DNA of 9,796 nucleotides. Source: Chloroflexota bacterium. GTDB taxonomy: Bacteria; Chloroflexota; Limnocylindria; Limnocylindrales; CSP1-4. Positions within the stretch are counted from its first letter, which is position 1, and every line of letters starts with the position of its first letter. Positions 5,047-9,796 of this stretch are shown here, piece by piece. The stretch lies in contig DAIERN010000036.1 of NCBI GenBank assembly GCA_027346765.1, forward strand, positions 1-9,796. The letters run 5' to 3'. The notes beneath the pieces were generated by a model. That model saw nothing but the letters and a program-made list of their open reading frames with translations, ran no database searches and had not been told where the DNA came from. The position numbers and the translations under genes were made by a program.

Positions 5047-6687
5047 GTGAGTCAGCAACCCATCGTTCGTCACTACCGCGGCGCCACGCGGGCGGATGTT
5101 GAAGCCGCCTATCGTGCCGACGCAGAGCCCGCGATGAACGCGGGCTACATGCCCGTGGGCCACGTCTGGTCGCACGACCAATATGGATTGCTGCTCGCTG
5201 TCAGCTACCAGGCCCAGGCCGCACCCGTTCAGGCGGGCCACGGGCCGGCTCAACCGGTGGCGCCGGAGCCGCAGCTGCAGCAGGCGACGCAGATGCAGCC
5301 AGATGTGCCGTCGCAGCCGCAACAGCCAACTCAGTTCGCGCCCGCGAGCAACGGCGCGCACCCCGCCCCCGCCGTCGAGCCGCTGCAGCGCTACACGCCG
5401 CCGCCGGAGATGTACCAGGCGCCTGCGGACATGTACGCGCCTGCCCCGGAAGTCGCCGTGGCCGAAGTCGCGGTGCCAGAGGTCGTCGTGCCCGCGGCAC
5501 CCATGGCACCGGTCGCCCCGCCCATGGCACCCGTTCTGGCGGCCCCCACCGCGGCGCCCACTCCGCAGCCGGCGCCCAGTCCGCAGCCGGCGCCCGATTA
5601 CGACAGCGGAACATCCCGACAGACCAGACTGACCATCCAGACGATGGACCTGCACACCGCCGGCGAGCCGCTGCGCATCATTCGCAGCGGCTTCCCCGAC
5701 GTGCCGCACATGCCCGTGCTCGATCGCCGGCGCTGGGTCCTTGACAACGCCGATTACGTCCGCCGCGCGATCATCCAGGAGCCGCGCGGCCATCGCGACA
5801 TGTATGGCGCGATCCTGCTGCCGCCGTACAACGATTACGCCGACATGGCCGTGCTGTTCATGCACAACGAGGGCTACTCCACGATGTGCGGCCACGGGAT
5901 CATCGCGATCACGACCGGCCTCATCGAAGAGGGTCTTTTCCCGGCTACAGAGCCGGTCACCACCATTCGCTACGAAGTGCCCGCGGGCATCGTTGCGGCG
6001 AACGCGGCGACCGTGCAGCTCGAGGATGGCTCATGGGCCGTGCGCGGCGTGCGCTTCACCAACGTCCCGTCCTATCTGGCCGCCCAATCTCTTGCCGTTC
6101 GGCCTGACGGCGTGCAGCTGTACGGGCCGTCGGCCCAGTACGGCGCCCTGTCGGTCGATATTGCATTCGGCGGTGCCTACTACGGCATCGTCAACGCGGC
6201 GGACCTTGGCCTGCGCGTCGTGCCCGAGCAGGCCGAGGCGCTGCGCCACGCCGGCGCCGCGATCACCGAAGTGCTCCGGCGCGACCACACGCCGCAGCAC
6301 CCGACCGATCCGGCGCTGGGCTTCGTCTACGGCACGATCATCGTCGACCTGGACCCGCGCACCTCGCCCGACGGCCGTGCCGGTGACGCGCACCTGCGCA
6401 ACGTGACCGTCTTCGCCGACGCAGAGCTCGATCGCTCGCCGTGCGGCAGCGGCACCAGCGCGCTGCTCGCCCAGCTGCACGCCCGCGGCCGGATGCGCGT
6501 GGGCCAGGAGATCGTCAACGCCGGGATCACCGGCGAGCATTTCCTTGGCCGCATCGAGGCCGAGACCGCGCTGGGCCCGTACCGCGCCGTTTCGACGTCC
6601 ATCGCAGGCACTGCATACGTCACCGGCTACTCGACGTTCGTCGTGGATTCGCGCGACCCACTGGGCGACGGCTTCCTCCTCAGCTAG
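5047..6687 (+). CDS. Proline racemase/hydroxyproline epimerase-like enzyme with a long N-terminal extension
   Basis: Residues about 192-546 are a full proline racemase-superfamily enzyme: MDLHTAGEPLRI (200-211), EPRGHRDMYGA, NEGYSTMCGHG with catalytic Cys281, DIAFGGAYYG, and DRSPCGSGTSA with Cys466, ending in DPLGDGFLL. Two cysteines fit a racemase or epimerase; trans-3-hydroxyproline dehydratases, which the overall sequence also resembles, have Thr at the second place. Before it lie a small domain (residues 5-55, PIVRHYRG to LLLAVSY) that I cannot name and a Pro/Ala/Gln/Val-rich linker (about 56-190). No ATG, GTG or TTG lies close upstream of the enzyme's first strand, and ATG 5644 would cut that strand, so a true fusion is likely. 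GTG 5047 (GGAAG 5 nt upstream) is my start; TTG 5023 is possible. The gene follows the secreted-protein gene on the same strand. Confidence 0.82.
   Translation: MSQQPIVRHYRGATRADVEAAYRADAEPAMNAGYMPVGHVWSHDQYGLLLAVSYQAQAAPVQAGHGPAQPVAPEPQLQQATQMQPDVPSQPQQPTQFAPASNGAHPAPAVEPLQRYTPPPEMYQAPADMYAPAPEVAVAEVAVPEVVVPAAPMAPVAPPMAPVLAAPTAAPTPQPAPSPQPAPDYDSGTSRQTRLTIQTMDLHTAGEPLRIIRSGFPDVPHMPVLDRRRWVLDNADYVRRAIIQEPRGHRDMYGAILLPPYNDYADMAVLFMHNEGYSTMCGHGIIAITTGLIEEGLFPATEPVTTIRYEVPAGIVAANAATVQLEDGSWAVRGVRFTNVPSYLAAQSLAVRPDGVQLYGPSAQYGALSVDIAFGGAYYGIVNAADLGLRVVPEQAEALRHAGAAITEVLRRDHTPQHPTDPALGFVYGTIIVDLDPRTSPDGRAGDAHLRNVTVFADAELDRSPCGSGTSALLAQLHARGRMRVGQEIVNAGITGEHFLGRIEAETALGPYRAVSTSIAGTAYVTGYSTFVVDSRDPLGDGFLLS
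5563..5598 (+). repeat. Tandem 18-bp repeat in the Pro-rich linker
   Basis: Two adjacent 18-bp units (5563-5580 and 5581-5598) share their first 15 bases exactly and encode PQPAPS and PQPAPD. They show how the linker of the racemase fusion may have lengthened by slippage. Confidence 0.75.
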
Positions 6688-6711
6688 TCGCCCCGGGTCG
6701 CGGCCGTCGAA

Positions 6712-6734
6712 GTTCGTGCGCTGAACGCACGAAC
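6712..6734. repeat. Perfect 9-bp inverted repeat, first copy of a GTGCG-N5-CGCAC element
   Basis: GTTCGTGCG and CGCACGAAC are separated by CTGAA. It begins 25 bp after the racemase stop and could end that transcript as a hairpin, but no T-run follows. Its inner 15 bp (6716-6730) recur with few changes at 6788 and 6859, which points rather to a protein-binding site or a dispersed repeat. Confidence 0.6.
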
Positions 6735-6749
6735 CGTCCGGCGACGGTT
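6732..6749 (+). terminator. Possible terminator hairpin after the racemase gene
   Basis: AACCGTC-CGGC-GACGGTT is a perfect 7-bp stem with a 4-nt loop. It overlaps the 3' arm of the preceding inverted repeat by 3 nt and is followed by only T and GGG, so intrinsic termination would be weak. The two hairpins cannot form in full at the same time. Confidence 0.4.
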
Positions 6750-6787
6750 TGGGACCGGTCCGATTCGGGCCCGCCAGCGTCGGTTTG

Positions 6788-6802
6788 GTGCGCCGGACGC
6801 AC
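6788..6802. repeat. Second copy of the GTGCG-N5-CGCAC element
   Basis: GTGCG-CCGGA-CGCAC has a perfect 5-bp stem, matches copy 1 at 13 of 15 positions, and starts 72 bp after that copy's core. It lies upstream of the sigma-factor gene. Confidence 0.55.
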
Positions 6803-6858
6803 GGAACGGCGGGTAAGGCTCCCATCTGAGGCGATCGCGGCGGTTCAGCGGACGAGTC

Positions 6859-6873
6859 GTGCACTGAACGCAC
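6859..6873. repeat. Third copy of the GTGCG-N5-CGCAC element
   Basis: GTGCA-CTGAA-CGCAC differs from copy 1 at one position and shares the exact 10-mer CTGAACGCAC with it. It starts 71 bp after copy 2 and ends 50 bp before the sigma-factor start. Bases just upstream (CGAGTCGTGC) also resemble copy 1, so similarity extends past the core. Confidence 0.55.
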
Positions 6874-6911
6874 AGGCCTGAGCGAATCTGCAACCGATCC
6901 GCTGCGGGCTG

Positions 6912-6917
6912 TGTTAT
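6912..6917 (+). promoter_or_regulatory. Possible -10 box of a leaderless sigma-factor transcript
   Basis: TGTTAT is followed by 6 nt and then GTG 6924, so transcription would begin at the start codon. No Shine-Dalgarno precedes the gene, which supports a leaderless mRNA. TGCAAC at 6889-6894 is only a poor -35 match. ATG 6930 would be the alternative start with a very short leader. Confidence 0.38.
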
Positions 6918-6923
6918 TCCGGC

Positions 6924-7505
6924 GTGTACATGGTGATTGCCGCTAATGATCCGATCTGTGCGCGCCTGGCGAGCGACCTCGATGAGGCTTTCCCCGACCT
7001 GGTCGTCGACCACCAGCAGCTGGTGTTCGGAGTGGCCGCGCGGGTAGTCGGTGAATCCACGGCAGAGGACGTCGCCCAAGAAGTGTTCGTGCGCGCCTAC
7101 CGGGCGCTGAAGCGTTACCCGGACGAGCGCATTCGCGAGTTGCGTGTCCGCCCATGGCTCGCGCGGATGGCGCTCAACGCCGCGCTCAACTCGATCCGTG
7201 GCCACAGGTACGACCTGGACGTGGCGGATGTGGGTGACGCCGGGCCAACTACAAGTGAGGGTCCGCACCAACGCGCGGAAAGAAATGAAGAGCGGCGGAT
7301 GTGGGCGCGTCTGCTGGCCGGGCTGCCCCTGCGCTATCGGCTGGCCGTGGCGCTGCGCCACATAGATGACCTGTCTTACGCCGAGATTGCCGAGACGCTC
7401 AACAGGCCGGTGGGGAGCGTCAAATCTGATGTTCATCGCGGGATTGCGCTGTTGCGCGCGGCATACGACGCGGAGCAGCGCGGGATCGGGCAGGAGGCGA
7501 GTTAG
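6924..7505 (+). CDS. ECF-type RNA polymerase sigma factor
   Basis: The 193-residue protein has only sigma regions 2 and 4, as in extracytoplasmic-function sigma factors. Region 2 covers about 26-93, with AEDVAQEVFVRAYRAL (47-62, core binding) and RPWLARMALNAALNSIR (76-92, -10 recognition). A flexible acidic linker (about 96-125) leads to region 4 (about 127-181), whose helix-turn-helix LSYAEIAETLNRPVGSVKSDVHRG reads the -35. No anti-sigma gene with a ZAS motif or membrane helix is next to it. Instead the stop abuts the ATG of an Ogt-Ada repair protein, and that gene's Shine-Dalgarno lies inside this one, so both are made together. Three inverted repeats upstream may be control sites. The target promoters cannot be read from the window. 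Confidence 0.92.
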   Translation: MYMVIAANDPICARLASDLDEAFPDLVVDHQQLVFGVAARVVGESTAEDVAQEVFVRAYRALKRYPDERIRELRVRPWLARMALNAALNSIRGHRYDLDVADVGDAGPTTSEGPHQRAERNEERRMWARLLAGLPLRYRLAVALRHIDDLSYAEIAETLNRPVGSVKSDVHRGIALLRAAYDAEQRGIGQEAS

Positions 7506-8339
7506 ATGACCGAGCGACAGATGAGTGGACAGCCAACTGATCAGCAGGTGGTGGCGGGGCTTCGTTCGTTGCGAACGCCTGCACCGGAAGGGATGCTCAA
7601 CAAGGTGCTCGACACGCTTGGCCTGGGGGACGCGTACGTGCGCGTCGAGGGCCCCATTGGGCCGCTCTTCGTTGCCTTTGGCCGCGACGGCATATCGCTC
7701 GTCGAGCGTGCCACGGACGCGGGCGATTTCGAGGCCGCTTTCCGGGCGACGTTCGGTCGGCCGGCGAGGCGGATCGATCGCGCGCCGGAGCTCATCGAGC
7801 GCGTCATCGACCAGCGCCTGTGGGGCAAGGGCAAGCCCAGCGGGCCCCTGCCGCTCGACCTGCACGAGCTGCCCGACTTCGAACAGCAGGTCCTGCGCAA
7901 GGTGCTGGAGATTCCGCGCGGCGAGGTGCGGCCGTATGCCTGGGTCGCGGCCGAGCTGGGCCGGCCATTGGCGGTCCGCGCTGTCGGCAACGCCGTGGCA
8001 CGCAACCCCATCCCGTTCGTGATCCCCTGCCACCGCGTGGTGCGCAGTGACGGCCGCATCGGCAACTACGGCGCCGGCGGCCCAACGGCCAAGCGCGCCG
8101 TGCTGGAGAGCGAGGGCATGGATACCACGGAGATGGAGCGGCTCCCGGCCAAGGGCGTGCGCTTCATCGGCTCCGACTCGACGCGGATCTACTGCTACCC
8201 GTCGTGCCGCAACGCGCGCCGCATCACCGAGCGTCACCGCGTCCCCTTGCGCTCCGCTGACGACGCGCGCCACGCCGGCTTCCGTGCCTGCAAGGTTTGC
8301 CGCCCGGTCGACCCGCCCTTCCGCGCCGCTGTCGCTTAG
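7506..8339 (+). CDS. O6-alkylguanine-DNA alkyltransferase (Ogt/MGMT) fused to a C-terminal Ada-type Zn domain
   Basis: The 277-residue protein joins two suicide alkyl acceptors. Residues about 44-120 form the N-terminal MGMT subdomain, and 122-204 the catalytic part: RPYAWVAAELGRP, RAVGNAVARNP and IPCHRVV with acceptor Cys175, then GNYGAGG. Residues about 216-267 match the Ada zinc domain, with Cys230 and Cys234 (CYPSC) and Cys262 and Cys265 (CKVC). In E. coli Ada the first of these cysteines takes methyl groups from DNA phosphotriesters and acts as the damage sensor. Ada itself runs Zn domain, AraC HTH, MGMT; here the order is reversed and the HTH absent. The first 40 residues are unassigned. 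The Shine-Dalgarno AGGAGG (7492-7497) sits in the sigma-factor gene, and the ATG directly follows its stop. Confidence 0.92.
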   Translation: MTERQMSGQPTDQQVVAGLRSLRTPAPEGMLNKVLDTLGLGDAYVRVEGPIGPLFVAFGRDGISLVERATDAGDFEAAFRATFGRPARRIDRAPELIERVIDQRLWGKGKPSGPLPLDLHELPDFEQQVLRKVLEIPRGEVRPYAWVAAELGRPLAVRAVGNAVARNPIPFVIPCHRVVRSDGRIGNYGAGGPTAKRAVLESEGMDTTEMERLPAKGVRFIGSDSTRIYCYPSCRNARRITERHRVPLRSADDARHAGFRACKVCRPVDPPFRAAVA

Positions 8340-8349
8340 CCTGAGCGGC

Positions 8350-9012
8350 ATGACGCGACGCTTCATCGACCTCAGCCACGACATCAGCGACGGACTGATC
8401 ACCTATCCCGGTTTGCCGGCGCCGCAGATCGATGAATACCTGACGCGGGAAGCGTCTCGAGCCCGTTACGCGCCCGGGACCGAGTTCAGCATCGGCCGGA
8501 TCACGATGGTCGCCAACACCGGCACGTACCTCGACACGCCGTTCCATCGTTTTGCCGACGGCTTCGACCTGGCTGATCTGAAGCTGGAGCAGGTGGCCGA
8601 CCTTCCGGGGGTGCTGGTGCGGGTGGTCGGTGAACCAGAGCGCCGGATCGGTACCGGCCGATTCGACGGACTGGATGTGCGCGGCAAGGCGGTCCTCATC
8701 CACACCGGCTGGGATCGGAACTGGGCCACGCCCGCCTATGGCGAGGGCCACCCGTTCCTGACCGCTGAGGGCGCGGCCTGGCTGGTCGAGAACGGCGCGA
8801 GCCTCGTGGGCATCGACTCACTCAACATTGATGACGGCGCCGACGGGACGCGCCCGGCACACACGACGCTGCTGCGCGCCGGCGTCCCGATCGTCGAACA
8901 CCTGACTGGGCTCGAGCAGCTGCCGCTGAACGGCTTTCGCTTCAGCGCCGTGCCGGCGCGCGTCGCCGGTATGGCCACGTGGCCGGTGCGCGCCTACGCG
9001 GAGATCGAATAG
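8350..9012 (+). CDS. Cyclase-family protein (kynurenine formamidase-like hydrolase)
   Basis: The 220-residue protein belongs to the cyclase/KynB-like family (PF04199), whose members are cytoplasmic metal-dependent amide or lactone hydrolases. It shows FIDLSHDISDGLITYPG at the start, VLIHTGWDRNW (115-125), GIDSLNIDD (154-162) and HTTLLRAGVPIVEHL (171-185) with the late metal ligands His171 and Glu183. The main metal motif is altered: the usual H-x-G-T-H-x-D-x-P-x-H reads N-T-G-T-Y-L-D-T-P-F-H (56-66), so two expected histidines are Asn56 and Tyr60 while Asp62 and His66 remain. The substrate is unknown and formamidase activity should not be assumed. The ATG is 10 bp after the repair gene's stop, probably on the same transcript. 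It ends 7 bp from a convergent methyltransferase gene. Confidence 0.87.
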   Translation: MTRRFIDLSHDISDGLITYPGLPAPQIDEYLTREASRARYAPGTEFSIGRITMVANTGTYLDTPFHRFADGFDLADLKLEQVADLPGVLVRVVGEPERRIGTGRFDGLDVRGKAVLIHTGWDRNWATPAYGEGHPFLTAEGAAWLVENGASLVGIDSLNIDDGADGTRPAHTTLLRAGVPIVEHLTGLEQLPLNGFRFSAVPARVAGMATWPVRAYAEIE

Positions 9013-9019
9013 GCCGCGA

Positions 9020-9796
9020 TCAGGTCGCCGGCTTGATCGCCCGCGCGAACACCACCGGCGCGTGCCAGCGGAAGTCGCGCTCCTTCAGGCGGGCCAGGCG
9101 TTTGCGCGCGATCTCTTCCAGCCGTTTCGCCTGGGCGGCATCGAGCGACTCCATCAGCGAGCGCTCGTCGTAAGCCAGCTTGTACTCGAGGTACGAGGCC
9201 TGCGTCCAGCCGTAGATCAGCTCTTCCTCGGTCGCTGACGCGCGCATGAAACCGGCGCGGCGCAGCTCATCGGTCGCGACCCGGGCGGAGCGGACATCAC
9301 CCGCGTGCGGCTCTGGTGCGCCTTCCGGCTCGTCGATCTCGAGCTCGTAGACAGCCTCATCGAATTCGTCGGCCGGGATGAAGGGCTGGCGGGAGTCGCG
9401 GTCGAGCCAGGTCACGTAGCTGACCATCCCGGACGGTTTCAGGACGCGCGCGGCCTCGCGCAGAGCGGCGATGCGATCAGGCACGAGCTGCAGCACGAAG
9501 CTCGACATCACCAGGTCAATGGAGCCGGCATCGACCGCGAGCGAGTCGGCGGTGCTCGCGACGAAGGTCGCGCGCGATTCGCCTGGCCGCGCCGCGAGGA
9601 CGCGCTGCCGCGCGAGATTGAGCATGCCCCGGGCGGGCTCCGTGGCCACGAACTCGGCGCGCGGCCAGCGCTCCAGGGCGGCCAGCAGCAGCGTCCCGGT
9701 GCCGGCGCCGACCTCCAGGATCCGCACGGCACCACTTCGTCGCGCAACGAAGGGTTCGACGTAGTCCAGCAACCGCTGCGCCGTCGCTTCCAGGAC
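9020..9796 (-). CDS. Class I SAM-dependent methyltransferase, 5' end outside the window
   Basis: The frame stays open to the right edge, so the N-terminus is missing; TTG 9772 is in frame but upstream codons continue. Motif I is VRILEVGAGTGTLLLAAL, the acidic residue after strand 2 is in VATEPARGM, and motif IV is in IDLVMSSFVLQLVPD, followed by AARVLKPSGMVSYVTW. This is the Methyltransf_11/25 (UbiE-like) layout with a C-terminal lid of about 110 residues that includes an acidic stretch (EIDEPEGAPEPHAGD) and a charged helix rich in Arg, Lys and Glu. It ends with the family-typical HAPVVFARAIKP. The substrate cannot be inferred. It converges on the cyclase gene with a 7-bp gap and no terminator between. 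Confidence 0.86.
   Translation of the reverse strand, partial: VLEATAQRLLDYVEPFVARRSGAVRILEVGAGTGTLLLAALERWPRAEFVATEPARGMLNLARQRVLAARPGESRATFVASTADSLAVDAGSIDLVMSSFVLQLVPDRIAALREAARVLKPSGMVSYVTWLDRDSRQPFIPADEFDEAVYELEIDEPEGAPEPHAGDVRSARVATDELRRAGFMRASATEEELIYGWTQASYLEYKLAYDERSLMESLDAAQAKRLEEIARKRLARLKERDFRWHAPVVFARAIKPAT

Noticed and set aside
5017..5895. 292-codon minus-strand frame opposite the racemase fusion
   Set aside because: Runs of Arg, Gly and His mirror the Pro/Ala-rich linker on the coding strand; no recognisable domain.
6803..6840. GGAAC as a possible ECF -35 box for autoregulation
   Set aside because: GGAAC at 6803-6807 is ECF-like, but no CGTC/GTC -10 was found at the usual 16-17 bp, and it lies more than 100 bp before the sigma start.
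8047..8349. Upstream extension of the cyclase frame
   Set aside because: This 101-codon stretch is an Arg/Ala/Ser-rich shadow of the Ogt-Ada gene; the family homology starts at ATG 8350.
6684..8402. 572-codon open frame on the minus strand
   Set aside because: It lies antisense to the sigma-factor and Ogt-Ada genes, which carry clear family motifs. Its composition (Arg, Ala, His rich, no motif) is what a GC-rich antisense frame gives.

Overview
The window is GC-rich and tightly packed, with many GTG starts, 4-bp start/stop overlaps and convergent genes that almost touch. Gene content (GbsR-type regulator, FluC with a fluoride riboswitch, Xre/RES toxin-antitoxin, ECF sigma factor, an Ogt-Ada fusion, a cyclase-family hydrolase, SAM methyltransferases) suggests a high-GC soil or freshwater bacterium. 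I lean to Chloroflexota (Limnocylindria-like) or a related terrabacterial lineage, with an actinobacterium as the alternative. This is an impression from gene style, not a proven assignment. No rRNA, tRNA, CRISPR array or insertion sequence was seen.

Layout. 1-1148 (minus strand): two small multi-pass membrane proteins of unknown function; the downstream one runs off the left edge. They diverge from a GbsR/MarR-type regulator (1195-1944), and a perfect palindrome sits in the 46-bp gap. 1957-2756: a textbook fluoride riboswitch, then fluC (crcB) and a DUF190 gene that overlap by 4 bp. 2753-3585: a DUF2384 (Xre/MbcA-type) antitoxin and a RES-domain NAD+-targeting toxin, with what looks like their own promoter inside the end of the DUF190 gene. 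3582-4244 (minus): an O-methyltransferase whose stop codon interlocks with the toxin's stop in a shared CTAG.

4493-5020: a secreted, C-terminally membrane-anchored protein. 5047-6687: a proline racemase/hydroxyproline epimerase-like enzyme with an unusual N-terminal extension of about 190 residues (small unknown domain plus Pro/Ala/Gln-rich linker). 6688-6923: a gene-free stretch with three copies of a short inverted repeat about 71-72 bp apart. 6924-8339: an ECF sigma factor translationally coupled to a DNA-repair protein with an Ogt/MGMT domain followed by an Ada-type Zn(Cys)4 domain, the reverse of the E. coli Ada order and without the AraC DNA-binding part. 8350-9012: a cyclase/kynurenine-formamidase-family protein with an altered metal motif. 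9020-9796 (minus): a class I SAM methyltransferase cut by the right edge.

The most interesting part is the ECF sigma / Ogt-AdaZn pair. It could be an alkylation-damage response in which a sigma factor, rather than Ada's own HTH, provides the transcriptional output. The repeated inverted repeats just upstream are candidate control sites. Next in interest are the racemase fusion and the fluoride riboswitch, whose switching element can pair with the fluC ribosome-binding site.
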